This document shows, one piece after another, positions 33,325 to 42,558 of a DNA stretch of 64,000 nucleotides. The DNA comes from Myxococcus flavus (lineage in GTDB: Bacteria > Myxococcota > Myxococcia > Myxococcales > Myxococcaceae). The notes below the pieces were generated by a model that worked only from the letters and a program-made list of their open reading frames with translations, was not told where the DNA came from and did not search any database. The position numbers were made by a program, and so were the translations under genes. Within the stretch, counting starts at the first letter, position 1, and every line of letters begins with the position of its first letter. The stretch lies in assembly GCF_050038885.1 (NCBI RefSeq), contig NZ_CP143624.1, positions 6,014,001 to 6,078,000 on the forward strand, given 5' to 3'.

Positions 33325-35139
33325 ATGCGGCTGCCCCCGATGCTCGCACTCCTCGCCCTGACAGCAGGTTGTTCAGCTTCAGAGACACCCGAGTCTCAAC
33401 CCAAGCCACCCCCTGTACAAAACCTGGTCGTCACGGTCGATGGCGCCTCGGAACTCCTTCACACCAACGGCCAGCTCAGCGTGCACGTAAGCGTCTCCAG
33501 CGGTGACGCCGAGCGCATCGAGCTTCTCGTCGATGGCGCGCTCGTCGCCACCGCGGATTCGGCGCCTCACCTCTTCAGCTGGGACAGCACGGGGCATGCG
33601 GAAGGCCCCCACCGTCTGGAGGCTCGTGCCATCTCCCGAGGAAGGACGTTCACGAGCGCTCCCCGCACGGTCATCGTGGACCGCACCGCTCCACAGCTCA
33701 TCAGCCGCACACCCGAAGACGGCGCCAACGTGGTGGGCCGCAACCTGCAAATGTCGCTGACCTTCACGGAGCCGCTGCTCCCCTCGAACGTGCAGCCGAG
33801 ACTCTTCGCCTGGGGAGGCCTCCCCGTGGAAGTCGCCCAACTCTCGGAGGATGGCCGGACGTTGACGCTCCAGACGCAGGCGACGCGGACGCTTCCGTCT
33901 CGCTACCATCTCCTCGCTCAGGACAACGGGCTGTCGGACCTGGCGGGAAACCGCGTGGGACCTATCGAGACCTCCAGCGTCTGGGTGGTGCCGGACTGGA
34001 CCGCCGACGCGCCCGCGCTCCACATTCCCGCCGGAGACAGCACCCTGCATACGCCGAGGTTCGAGGCGACCGCCTCTGGAACCGCCTACGTCACGTGGAT
34101 GGAGAGCCGAGAGCTCGAGAATGACTTCCATTTCGATGTGCATGTCCGCCGCTGGGACGGGACGACGTGGCACCCGTTGGGTGGCAAGCTCAATGAGCGC
34201 AACGGCCCTCTATACTGCGGCCCCTCGCTCGCGGTGGACGCGTCAGGGGCACCCCTGGTCGCATTCTCGCAAGCGCCGGCGGACGGCACGGGTTCGCACG
34301 TGTCGGTCCGTCGCTGGGACGGGGAGCAGTGGGTGAGCCTCGGCGGCCCGCTCATGTCGGTGCCGACGGAGTCGAACCTGGATGTCGCGCTCGCAATGCA
34401 CGGGGAGGTCCCCGTCCTCGCTCGAGCAGAATCGAACGGCCTCAATCGTCAGGCGCTGTTCGTCAGCCAATGGAACGGAACGGCCTGGGTGCCGCTGGGT
34501 GATCCGCTCCTCGCGGAAGGGGAGTGGGTCCGGGCCGGATGGCGTACCCACAACCTGAGCTTGATTCCGGATGGAAACGGCGGCCTTCTCCTCGCCTGGC
34601 CCTCAGCCACGAGCGATGTCAGCACCATCGAGGTGGCGAGGTACACCGGTGGGACCTGGCAGCGGCTGTCCCCGGCGCTCCGCGCGACCACCACGGGGGT
34701 TCCCGTGCAACCTTCCTTGACGCTCGATGCCAGCGGCAGGCCTCATGTGGTCTGGGTGGAGGAGATTACCAATGGCTACGGCGTCTACGCGGCCGAATGG
34801 ACGGGCACCACGTGGAGGTCGTTGGGAACCTCGGTCAATGATGCCCGAATCTACTACGCCAATCATCCTTCCATCGCCATCCACGAGAACAAGCCGCTCG
34901 TCGTATGGAGCGAGGTACGATCTTCCCTTGGCTCAAGCCTCATCATGGCGCGACAGTTCGACGCCGCCGCGAATGCCTGGCAGACCATGGCCGAGCCCTT
35001 CACCGCGAACGGCGCTTCCACCGGCTACGTCTATGACCCATCTTTGACCATCGACGCCAACGGCAACCTCTACCTCGCCTTCTCGGAGACTGGAGGGTCA
35101 ACGCAGGACGGCATCTACGTCTACAGGCCGGACCTGTAA
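33325..35139 (+). CDS. Ig-like and beta-propeller lipoprotein
   Basis: 604 residues. The lipobox is at MRLPPMLALLALTAGCS (Cys16). Residues about 30-115 are an Ig-like domain (VTVDGASELLHTNGQLSVHVS to SAPRTVIVDRTAP). Residues 118-220 are an SbsA-like Ig domain (PEDGANVVGRNLQMSLTFTEPL). From about 230 to the end, repeated units of the type VRRWDGTTWHPLGGKLNE, VRRWDGEQWVSLGGPL, VSQWNGTAWVPLGDPL and YTGGTWQRLSPAL suggest a six- or seven-bladed propeller. A surface binding protein is likely; no enzymatic motif is visible. GGAG lies 9 nt before the ATG. Confidence 0.82.
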   Translation: MRLPPMLALLALTAGCSASETPESQPKPPPVQNLVVTVDGASELLHTNGQLSVHVSVSSGDAERIELLVDGALVATADSAPHLFSWDSTGHAEGPHRLEARAISRGRTFTSAPRTVIVDRTAPQLISRTPEDGANVVGRNLQMSLTFTEPLLPSNVQPRLFAWGGLPVEVAQLSEDGRTLTLQTQATRTLPSRYHLLAQDNGLSDLAGNRVGPIETSSVWVVPDWTADAPALHIPAGDSTLHTPRFEATASGTAYVTWMESRELENDFHFDVHVRRWDGTTWHPLGGKLNERNGPLYCGPSLAVDASGAPLVAFSQAPADGTGSHVSVRRWDGEQWVSLGGPLMSVPTESNLDVALAMHGEVPVLARAESNGLNRQALFVSQWNGTAWVPLGDPLLAEGEWVRAGWRTHNLSLIPDGNGGLLLAWPSATSDVSTIEVARYTGGTWQRLSPALRATTTGVPVQPSLTLDASGRPHVVWVEEITNGYGVYAAEWTGTTWRSLGTSVNDARIYYANHPSIAIHENKPLVVWSEVRSSLGSSLIMARQFDAAANAWQTMAEPFTANGASTGYVYDPSLTIDANGNLYLAFSETGGSTQDGIYVYRPDL

Positions 35140-35362
35140 AGGGCGCCCAGCCCCGAATACATGGTGGTGGGACGTCTGGCATGCAGGCGCCCCGCCCCAC
35201 GCCAGGGGAGTCCGCTGGCGAAGCTTCTCTGGGCGGAACTGTTGAATGAAGGTGACATCGCCCAATGACTCTCAAGGTCATCGTGATTATTTGCAACTGA
35301 GAGTAGCCCTCGGGAACCCACCCTCGTCCTGGTTTGGGATGAGGACACCCCGAGGTCCGACG

Positions 35363-36469
35363 ATGCGAGCACCACAGGAGTTCTCCAGGGGGCGACTTGT
35401 CGCATGGCTGCTCACGCCACTGCTGTCCGTCTCGTGCGCGGGTGGTCTGGAAGGGTCCGCCGCGAATGCCGAAGCTCCCGCCGCGGCTTCCGAAGCCTCC
35501 GGTCCTCGGGCGCAGGCCGAGTCCTCGCTGGCGACGGTGCTCGTCCCGACGGGAGCGCCCTGGCGTTACCGGGACACGGGCGTAGACTTGGGCACCGCCT
35601 GGAGCGCGACGGCTTTCGACGATGCCGGGTGGGCGGAGGGCCCCGCGCCCCTGGGCTACGGGGAGACGGACCTGGCGACGACCGTGTCCTACGGCTCCAA
35701 TGCCAACAGCAAGCACATCACCACGTATCTGCGCACGCACTTCACGGTGGAGGATGCGTCGCGTGTGAGTGCGCTGCTCGTGCGGCTGCAGCGGGATGAC
35801 GGCGCCATCGTGTACCTGAATGGCGTGGAGGTCTTCCGCAGCAACCTGCCCACGGGCGCGGTGGGCTACCGCACCCTGGCATCCGCCACCGTTTCATTGC
35901 CCGCCGAGGAGACCATCTGGCTGGAGCAGTCGGTTTCCCAGGCGGCGCTCGGCACCAGGACGAACGTGCTCGCGGTGGAGGTCCATCAGTCCGCGGCCAA
36001 CACATCTGATATGCGCTTCGACCTGGAGCTGAGTGCCACCGTCGCGCCCTCGCCCGACGCGAATCCCATGTCCGTGTGCTACCCGTTAGACATGCCCACC
36101 ACGCCCGTGCTGCGCGCGGCACGCAAGATGGTGTTCGGCTTCTACTACCCCATCTATCCCATCTCCATCGAGAACAAGGGCCCGTCGGTGGACTTCTGGT
36201 CGAGCTGGCTGGACCCCGCGGGACGGAACAGGGAACCGGGGCGGCTCGTCATCACCCAGGGCGCCGACGTGCGGACGCTGGACGCGACGAGCGCGGGGGT
36301 GACGCCGTTCTCCGTGCCCCTTGTCCCGGGCACGACGCCTGTCTTCGAGCTCCAGCGCAATGGCCAGACGGTGCAGCGGCTGGTGAGCAAGACGCCCATC
36401 GTCGCGCAGACCGTGTATCAGGACATGATGTATCACGCGGGCGGCGGCCGGGAGTGCGCGCGGCCCTGA
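35363..36469 (+). CDS. Lipoprotein with galactose-binding-like beta-sandwich domain
   Basis: 368 residues from the ATG at 35363. The signal is GRLVAWLLTPLLSVSCAG (lipobox SVSC). Residues about 60-230 contain a jelly-roll domain of the type found before phosphoesterase or CotH domains in large myxobacterial proteins (GAPWRYRDTGVDLGTAWS, DDAGWAEGPAPLGYGE, LQRDDGAIVYLNGVEVFRSNLP). The C-terminal part (MVFGFYYPIYPISIENKGPSVDFWSSWLDP to CARP) is unrecognised. It converges on the polysaccharide lyase gene with two hairpins between them. Confidence 0.72.
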   Translation: MRAPQEFSRGRLVAWLLTPLLSVSCAGGLEGSAANAEAPAAASEASGPRAQAESSLATVLVPTGAPWRYRDTGVDLGTAWSATAFDDAGWAEGPAPLGYGETDLATTVSYGSNANSKHITTYLRTHFTVEDASRVSALLVRLQRDDGAIVYLNGVEVFRSNLPTGAVGYRTLASATVSLPAEETIWLEQSVSQAALGTRTNVLAVEVHQSAANTSDMRFDLELSATVAPSPDANPMSVCYPLDMPTTPVLRAARKMVFGFYYPIYPISIENKGPSVDFWSSWLDPAGRNREPGRLVITQGADVRTLDATSAGVTPFSVPLVPGTTPVFELQRNGQTVQRLVSKTPIVAQTVYQDMMYHAGGGRECARP

Positions 36470-36474
36470 GCGTG

Positions 36475-36502
36475 GGCGCCCGGGCGGGTTGCTCCGGGCG
36501 CC
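36475..36502. terminator. Hairpin between convergent genes (1)
   Basis: GGCGCCCGG and CCGGGCGCC form a perfect 9-bp stem with a 10-nt loop, immediately after the rightward lipoprotein gene's stop codon. Likely its terminator. Confidence 0.55.
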
Positions 36503-36513
36503 GAGCACCGCTG

Positions 36514-36539
36514 ACGGGCCTGGCGATGGCGAGGCCCGT
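36514..36539. terminator. Hairpin between convergent genes (2)
   Basis: ACGGGCCT and AGGCCCGT pair around a 10-nt loop; the stem extends to 12 bp with one G-T pair if GCTG and TAGC are included. It lies 29 bp past the end of the leftward polysaccharide lyase gene and probably terminates it. Confidence 0.55.
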
Positions 36540-36567
36540 TAGCGAATGCAGGGGAGGGCGCGGCCTC

Positions 36568-39500
36568 TCAGGGGCCCCACACCGGTCCGTTCGGGGTGAC
36601 GGTCATCGCCTGCACCCCCGCGCGCAGCGGCGCCGGGGTGACAGGGCCGCTGGCGGCGTAGCCGAAGCTGCCGCCGGTGCTCGCGATTCCCTTCTCGAAA
36701 CGGACCACCGCGCTACCGCGGGTCGGGTGACTCAGCGTCACCGTGTACGACGTCGATGCCTCGTCGAGCGTCATCTGCAGCGCCGTGCTGTCGGTCACAT
36801 CCTTGGCCTGCACCACGTGCAGGAAGTGGCTCACCACCTGCCCACTGGACTCAATCTCTCCGCGGAACTGGCCCACCGGATACGGGTAGGTGCCGTCGCC
36901 GCGGACCGGGCCTCGCTCGTCGACGATGCGCCGGACCGGATTCGCAGGAACGAGCGTGCTGACCCGCAGTTGCTGCCCGCCGCTGTTCGCGGACCAGGTG
37001 TTGCCCGTGAGCACCGGGGGCTCCGGGAAATGAATCAGGAAGGTCTTGTCGACCGAGGCGTCATCCCGCGCGCTCTCGAGCCGGTCGAACACAATCAAGG
37101 TGTCGAGCGGTCGCACGAACAGGGTCTCACGCACCACCCGGCCCGCGTACGGGTTTCCGACTTCGGCCTCCCGGTGGGCCCACTCGGCGTTCAAGTCATA
37201 CACGCCGGTGAGGTCGACCGCGGCGTAGCTCGCCACGGGCGACGACTCCAGGCGTAGCATCTGGGGCGCGTGGTGGTAGTAGCCGACCGTGCCCAGGCCC
37301 TCGAACAAAAGTGTGTTGTGCGCCACGGGCGACTCGCAGTCGACCGCCGCGCCACCGGCGTAGCCGACAATGGAGTTGGCGTAGCCAACCGTCTCGCGGG
37401 TCAGGAACTCGCCGGCCCGCCAGACCTGGAAGTTGCCGGAGTCACGGTGGGCATGGCCCGCATTGGCCGTCACGCCGAACTGCAGGTTGACCATGGTCGC
37501 GGCGGGCGCCCACGCTGTCTTGGCGTACACCATGCCCAGGCCAGGCGCGTGGTAGTCCAGGGGCAACTCGGCGAGGTCTCTCGACGGCACCGCCGCCAGT
37601 GTGTCGCTGTAGACGTATCGGACGAGGCGGTCGTCAATCGGCTGGCCCGTCAGCTCCAGGAAGCGCTTGGCATAACCCGCGACGGGCTGGCCCGACCACT
37701 CCTCGATAAGGGGGGCAAGGTAGCTGCCCAGCGACGTCTGCGCGGTGTTGCTGGGACTCCACCGGTTCAGCCAACGCTCGTCGTCGTTGAACGGGAAGGT
37801 CTCGAACAGCTGGAACTGGCCCCTCCGGCTGGGGCCCGGCGTGGTCGAGTAGATGGACCAGAAGACAGACGCCATGAAGTAGTCGGTCTGGTTCCACATG
37901 TCATGGCCATACAGGCCCAGCGTGGTGAACGGCACCGTCATGTAGCCGAACGTCCGGCGGCCGTAGGTCGAGCCCTCGTGCGGTGCGCCGCCCGCCCCCG
38001 GCCCCTCCAGATAGGGCCGCAGCGAGAAGTCCCAGCGAGACTTCATCGCGTACTGCAGGAGCTCGTTGGCGAACGGCTGGTTCTCATGCCAGCTGGCAAT
38101 CGCCCACAGGAGCGAATTGCGGAAGTACCCGGTGTAGTAGTTGTTGCCCTCCATGCCGATGCCGCCCCACGGATTGTCATTGAGCGCCTTGATGGCGAAG
38201 TTCCACCGGTCGACCAGGAGCGCGCGCTCCGCCGGCAGCAGGTGGGCGAAGCACCAGTCGTAGGTGAGGATGACCGCCTCGCCGTACCAGCGGGCTGGGT
38301 CGCTCGACACCGTGTTCTCGGTGATGGGAATCTCGGTGCTCACTGCCCAGTCAATCGCGGCGCGGCATGACGCCGGGGTGCCGGTGAGCAGCGAGTGCAT
38401 CGCCGCATCGATGGCCTGCTCGGGAGCTTGCACGTTCGCCACGGGCGTATACGGGTGCTGCGCGAAGTAGGTCTGCGCCCGGGCCAGCCGGTCCGCGGTG
38501 AACCACACCCGAGGATGTGCCACCGGGATATCGAGTACCACGGGCGGTCCATTGGCGATGGTCAACAGGATGGGCGCCGAGGTGGTCCGGTTGCCGGCCT
38601 GGTCCCGCGCCACCGCCGTGACGGGGATGGTGCCGTCCTCCAGCAGGGTGGTGGAGACGTTGATCCAATACGGATAGCTGAGGTCTTCCTGCCCGAAGTC
38701 CTGTCCGTTCACCTGCAACTGCACGCCAGCGACCCTCACGTTGTCATGGGCGTCGACCCGGAATTGGAGGGAGCCGCCCACGGTCATTCCACTCACGGGG
38801 GCGACGATTTGGACCTGAGGCGGCGTGACGTCGGGAGGCGGCGCGCTCACGGTGACGGCGATTGGCGCGGAGGTGGTGACGTTGCCTGCGGCGTCGCGCG
38901 CCACCGCGGTCAACTGCCTGAGCCCGTAGGGTTGCAGCGCCTCGGTGTCGAGGGTCACCGACCAGGGGGCGGCCACGTCTGCCTCGCCGACCTGAACGCC
39001 GTCGAGCTCGACGTGGACCCGGGTGACGCCCACGTTGTCGCTCGCGCTCATCCGCACCGTGAAGGAGCCGATGACCGTCTCGCCGGCCACGGGCGCGGTC
39101 ACCTCCACTTCGGGAGGTGTGGTGTCGACCACCGTGTTGGCGATGGTGACCAGGACTGGCGCCGAGGTGGTGAGGTTGCCGGCGGCGTCGCGCGCGTGCG
39201 CGGTCAGCACGTGATTGCCATTGCGGAACTGGTGGGTGTCGAGCTGCGCCGAGTCGAGGTTCCGACCGTCGATGCGCAGCTGTACGTCGGCCACGCCGAC
39301 GTCGTCGCTCGCGTCCACGGTGATAGCCACCACACCCTGCACCGTCGCGTCCGCCACGGGAGACGTGATGGCGACCACCGGCGGCGTGGTATCGCTGCGC
39401 GGCGCTGGCGGGGTGTACTCAATGGTGAGGAGCGGCCGGCGCTCCGGCTGGGTGGCCAGGCTGGTGAAGACCTTGGCCACCTTCCCAACCCGCGTGTTCG

Positions 39501-40092
39501 CCAGCAGCACGCCCTGGTTGGTCGAAGGGTCGTCGACCCACGACTGCACCACAGTCACGTCGAGCGGCACCTCGTGCACGCTCACCGTGCCTGGAAACGT
39601 GGAGACCTCGAACCACGCACCGGCGACCAGGTCCGTTCCCTGACCCGCCGCGCCCAGCCGGTCCCACTCCAGGCCATCATCGCGGAACTGCCATCCCAGC
39701 CCGCTGGCCATCAGGTTCCACGGCGCCTGCACGTACGCACCGCGAATCGAGAAGTCGCTGGTGTAGGTCTCCACCGCGAACCGCAGCGTCGCGCTCTGAA
39801 CCACGGCCCCCGCCGGCACGCCCGTCTGCGGAAAGCGCAACAGGGCCTCGACCTCGTAGTCCTCCGTCTGGAACACCCCGAGCAGTGTCTGATTGCGGTG
39901 CGCCGCGCCGTTCTGCGTGATGCCCTGGCTGGTGATGGCCACCGCCTCCGACACGCTCACCGGCGATGTCGCCGCCTGCAGCACCGCCCCCGTGCGGGTC
40001 TCCGGCGCACCATCCTTCGTGCAGCCCATGAGGAGGAGCGCGCCCAGGACGGTTGCCCACAACCCAGTCGTACCGCTTATTCTTGATTTCAT
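36568..40092 (-). CDS. Modular heparinase II/III-like polysaccharide lyase lipoprotein
   Basis: 1174 residues from the ATG at 40092. A lipoprotein signal (TTGLWATVLGALLLMGCT) is followed by a DNRLRE-type carbohydrate-associated domain (about 35-230: EALLRFPQTGVPAGAVVQSATLRF, then VLLANTRVG). Three Ig-like repeats follow (about 235-520), each starting DTTPP or DVTPP and containing DNVGV and ARDAAGN. The catalytic part begins HPRVWFTADRLARAQTYF, contains an alpha/alpha-toroid region (GGIGMEGNNYYTGYFRNSLLWAIAS) and the heparinase II/III signature GVTANAGHAHRDSGNFQVWRAGEFLTRE. It should cleave uronic-acid polysaccharides by beta-elimination at the cell surface. The exact substrate is unknown. Confidence 0.87.
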   Translation of the reverse strand: MKSRISGTTGLWATVLGALLLMGCTKDGAPETRTGAVLQAATSPVSVSEAVAITSQGITQNGAAHRNQTLLGVFQTEDYEVEALLRFPQTGVPAGAVVQSATLRFAVETYTSDFSIRGAYVQAPWNLMASGLGWQFRDDGLEWDRLGAAGQGTDLVAGAWFEVSTFPGTVSVHEVPLDVTVVQSWVDDPSTNQGVLLANTRVGKVAKVFTSLATQPERRPLLTIEYTPPAPRSDTTPPVVAITSPVADATVQGVVAITVDASDDVGVADVQLRIDGRNLDSAQLDTHQFRNGNHVLTAHARDAAGNLTTSAPVLVTIANTVVDTTPPEVEVTAPVAGETVIGSFTVRMSASDNVGVTRVHVELDGVQVGEADVAAPWSVTLDTEALQPYGLRQLTAVARDAAGNVTTSAPIAVTVSAPPPDVTPPQVQIVAPVSGMTVGGSLQFRVDAHDNVRVAGVQLQVNGQDFGQEDLSYPYWINVSTTLLEDGTIPVTAVARDQAGNRTTSAPILLTIANGPPVVLDIPVAHPRVWFTADRLARAQTYFAQHPYTPVANVQAPEQAIDAAMHSLLTGTPASCRAAIDWAVSTEIPITENTVSSDPARWYGEAVILTYDWCFAHLLPAERALLVDRWNFAIKALNDNPWGGIGMEGNNYYTGYFRNSLLWAIASWHENQPFANELLQYAMKSRWDFSLRPYLEGPGAGGAPHEGSTYGRRTFGYMTVPFTTLGLYGHDMWNQTDYFMASVFWSIYSTTPGPSRRGQFQLFETFPFNDDERWLNRWSPSNTAQTSLGSYLAPLIEEWSGQPVAGYAKRFLELTGQPIDDRLVRYVYSDTLAAVPSRDLAELPLDYHAPGLGMVYAKTAWAPAATMVNLQFGVTANAGHAHRDSGNFQVWRAGEFLTRETVGYANSIVGYAGGAAVDCESPVAHNTLLFEGLGTVGYYHHAPQMLRLESSPVASYAAVDLTGVYDLNAEWAHREAEVGNPYAGRVVRETLFVRPLDTLIVFDRLESARDDASVDKTFLIHFPEPPVLTGNTWSANSGGQQLRVSTLVPANPVRRIVDERGPVRGDGTYPYPVGQFRGEIESSGQVVSHFLHVVQAKDVTDSTALQMTLDEASTSYTVTLSHPTRGSAVVRFEKGIASTGGSFGYAASGPVTPAPLRAGVQAMTVTPNGPVWGP

Positions 40093-40303
40093 TGATTGGC
40101 AGCTATTAGCGTGCCGGTGACGGGAAGTCCATGGCCCCACCCGGAGCACGCGCCGCGGCGAGCTGAAGCCAGCCATCCGGTTTCCGATGGCGCATCGGAT
40201 GGACTGGGCGCTGCAGGTGACGTGAGGTGGAGCCGGCCTGGATGGACAGGGCGAGGCGGTACGCCCACCTCGACGTCCGGAAAGACACGGGCAGGGCCAC
40301 AGC

Positions 40304-41170
40304 TCAGGACGGCAGCTTGTCCCCCACCAGCCCACGGACCGTACGGAGCTTGTCGGGGTTGCGGACGACGTAGATGGCGACGATACGGCCCTCTTCGATG
40401 CCGAAGGCGGTCGTCTGCAGCGCGCCGTCCTTCTCCAGGGTGACGAAGGCGGGCAGGCCGTCGATGAAGCCCTCGTGCACGAGCTGTGAGTAGTTCACGT
40501 CCAGCAGGCGCAGCAGGCCCTCGAAGAGGCGCAGCGTCTTCTCCTGGCCGTAGATGGGGTTGAGTGCGGCCTTCACCTTGCCGCCGCCGTCGGAGTACAC
40601 CACGACGTCCTGGGCCAGGAGCGCCTGGAGCGCCCCCAGGTCGCCGCCCCGGGACGCGGCGTAGAAGGCCGAGGCCAGCTCCCGGCCCTGTGCCTCCGAC
40701 ACGGGGAAGCGGGGCCGGGCCTCGCGCACGTGGGCCCGCGCGCGGCTGGCGAGCTGGCGGCACGCGGCCGGGTCCCGGTCGATGGCCTTCGCCACCTCCT
40801 CGAAGTCCATGCCGAACACGTCGTGCAGGAGGAAGGCGGCCCGCTCCAGGGGGGACAGCCGCTCCAGGGCCATCATCAGGGTCAGCGTCAAGTCATCACC
40901 CTCCACCGCATCGACGATGGGCTCCGGAAGCCAGGTGCCCACATACTCCTCGCGGCGCATGCGGGCGGACTTCAGGACGTCCAGGCACAACCGCGTCACC
41001 GTGCGGACGAGCACGGCTTCGGCGTCGCGCACGGCGGCGCGGTCGGTCTGGTGCCAGCGCAAGTACGCCTCCTGCACCACGTCCTCGGCCTCCGCGACGA
41101 TGCCCAGCATGCGGTACGCGATGCGGAGCAGGCGGGGGCGCAGCGGGTCGAAGGCGTCAGCGGGATTCAC
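40304..41170 (-). CDS. ECF41-family RNA polymerase sigma factor (SigJ-like)
   Basis: 288 residues. Sigma region 2 (PRLLRIAYRMLGIVAEAEDVVQEAYLRW) and region 4 (LSPLERAAFLLHDVFGMDFEEVAKAIDRDPAACRQLASRAR) are followed by a SnoaL/NTF2-like C-terminal extension (about 175-288, including YSQLVHEGFIDGLPAFVTL), the hallmark of ECF41, where it replaces a separate anti-sigma factor. The GTG start lies 1 bp after the stop codon of the carboxymuconolactone-decarboxylase-like gene, the standard ECF41 partner. A matching promoter motif lies upstream of that pair, indicating autoregulation. Confidence 0.92.
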   Translation of the reverse strand: MNPADAFDPLRPRLLRIAYRMLGIVAEAEDVVQEAYLRWHQTDRAAVRDAEAVLVRTVTRLCLDVLKSARMRREEYVGTWLPEPIVDAVEGDDLTLTLMMALERLSPLERAAFLLHDVFGMDFEEVAKAIDRDPAACRQLASRARAHVREARPRFPVSEAQGRELASAFYAASRGGDLGALQALLAQDVVVYSDGGGKVKAALNPIYGQEKTLRLFEGLLRLLDVNYSQLVHEGFIDGLPAFVTLEKDGALQTTAFGIEEGRIVAIYVVRNPDKLRTVRGLVGDKLPS

Positions 41171-41171
41171 G

Positions 41172-41636
41172 TCAGGCGGCCTTGGTGTCGGGAGCAGTGA
41201 CTGGATGCACGTTGCGGAACCCCACGGAGATGCGGTTCCAGGTGTTGATCATCCCGATGAGCAGCGTGAGGTGCACGATTTCCTGCTCCGTGAAGTGCTG
41301 CTTCAGGGAAGCGTAGTCCTCATCGGGCGCGTGCGTCTGGGAAACGAGCGTCAGCGCCTCCGTCCAGGCCAGGGCTGCCCGCTCGCGCGCGGTATACAGG
41401 GGCGACTCCCGCCAGCCGTCAAGCAGGTAGATGCGCGCCTCGGTCTCCCCGTGCGCGCGGGCCTCCCGGGTGTGCATGTGGATGCAGAACGCGCAGCCGT
41501 TGATTTGCGAGGCGCGGATCTTCACCAGCTCCTGGAGGCTCTTCTCCAGGCCCAGCTGCAGCAGCTTCTGGCCGTACTCGAGCGTCAGCTTCATGGCATC
41601 GGGGGCAACGGCGACCGGGTTCACGCGGGGCTTCAT
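41172..41636 (-). CDS. Carboxymuconolactone decarboxylase/AhpD-like protein
   Basis: 154 residues with the CMD/AhpD core KIRASQINGCAFCIHMHTREARAHGE. The CxxC-H motif is the redox centre of alkylhydroperoxidase-like members. Residues beyond 100 (QHFTEQEIVHLTLLIGMINTWNRI) form the conserved C-terminal helices. Family knowledge: this gene type is the usual target and operon partner of ECF41 sigma factors; its physiological role is poorly defined but probably redox-related. It is the first gene of the two-gene operon and the sigma gene follows after 1 bp. Confidence 0.92.
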   Translation of the reverse strand: MKPRVNPVAVAPDAMKLTLEYGQKLLQLGLEKSLQELVKIRASQINGCAFCIHMHTREARAHGETEARIYLLDGWRESPLYTARERAALAWTEALTLVSQTHAPDEDYASLKQHFTEQEIVHLTLLIGMINTWNRISVGFRNVHPVTAPDTKAA

Positions 41637-41687
41637 GGTGGGCTCCTCTGTGTCGTGCAGGGCGGAAGTGCCTGCCTTCCACCCCAG

Positions 41688-41715
41688 GACGACGCAGCCG
41701 GTGCCGCGTGTGACA
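41688..41715 (-). promoter_or_regulatory. ECF41-type promoter
   Basis: Reading leftward, TGTCACA (41715-41709) is followed by CGTC, at either 14-nt (41694-41691) or 17-nt (41691-41688) spacing. TGTCACA and CGTC are the published ECF41 -35 and -10 signatures. It lies about 55 bp before the CMD-like gene, so the sigma factor very likely drives its own operon. Confidence 0.75.
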
Positions 41716-41761
41716 TGGTCATTTCCGGCCGATTTTTTCCCGCTGTTCCAAGAGCGGGGAC

Positions 41762-42472
41762 TCAGTCGAGCCCCGCCTTGCCCACCGCCCAGTAGGCCTT
41801 CACTTTCGGTGTGGCGCGGTCGCCATCGCCGCGCAGGCGGGCGCGCAGGGCCTGGATGGACTGCGCCCGGCCCGTCATCACCAGCACCGCCCCGGGCTTC
41901 GCGCGCATCACCTCTCGCAGCCGCTCATGGACGTGGGCCAGGTGTGCGTCCCCGGGCTCGCGCGCCACGGCCTGACCCTCGAAGCCCAGCTCGCGGAGCA
42001 CGGGCGCGCAGGCGTCGGGCGCCGTCACCTCGAAGAGGGGCGTGACGTCCCGCCTCCCCGCCGTCCGGAACGCGGACGCCACCGCGAAGGACGTCTCGTC
42101 GCCGAACAGCACCACCGGCGCGTTCCCGGCTTCCAGGGCAAGCGACCGTCGGGGCCCGAAGAACTGGATGGTGTCGCCCACCTTCACGTCGCGGCCCCAC
42201 CTCGCGCCCGGGCTGTCGCCGTGCAGGTACACGAGGAAGGAGGTGGCGCCCCGTTCCTCGTCCCAGGACAGCGGGGTGTACGTGCGCATGCCCAGCCCGG
42301 GCAGGAAGACCTGCACCTTGTCTCCCGGGGTCCAGCCCTGTCCCTTCAGCGCGGGCCCCTCGCAGTCAATCTGTCGGAAGACGTGCGAGCGCTCATGGAC
42401 CTGCGTCACCCGGCTGTCGGTGAAGAGGAAACGCCCCAGGACACTCCCCAGCAATGCCTTCGCGGATGCCAT
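41762..42472 (-). CDS. Siderophore-interacting-protein-like flavoprotein reductase
   Basis: 236 residues. The FAD-binding barrel contains GDKVQVFLPGLGMRTYTPLSWD (RxYT/S flavin motif) and FLVYLHGDSPGARWGRDVKVGDTIQFFGPRRS. The C-terminal NAD(P)H-binding-like part starts APVVLFGDETSFAVA. These features match the SIP/ViuB family, which reduces ferric siderophores or serves as a general ferredoxin-type reductase. The ATG is supported by GGGAGG six bases upstream. It is 125 bp downstream, on the same strand, of the ECF41 operon's promoter region and 86 bp from the radical SAM gene. Confidence 0.85.
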   Translation of the reverse strand: MASAKALLGSVLGRFLFTDSRVTQVHERSHVFRQIDCEGPALKGQGWTPGDKVQVFLPGLGMRTYTPLSWDEERGATSFLVYLHGDSPGARWGRDVKVGDTIQFFGPRRSLALEAGNAPVVLFGDETSFAVASAFRTAGRRDVTPLFEVTAPDACAPVLRELGFEGQAVAREPGDAHLAHVHERLREVMRAKPGAVLVMTGRAQSIQALRARLRGDGDRATPKVKAYWAVGKAGLD

Positions 42473-42558
42473 TGGCAACCTCCCTTCCGGCCTCCATACG
42501 CGCCCGGTTCGTCTGGGGCTCGTGAAGTTGCGTGAAGCCGTCCGCGCAGTGCGGAAGC

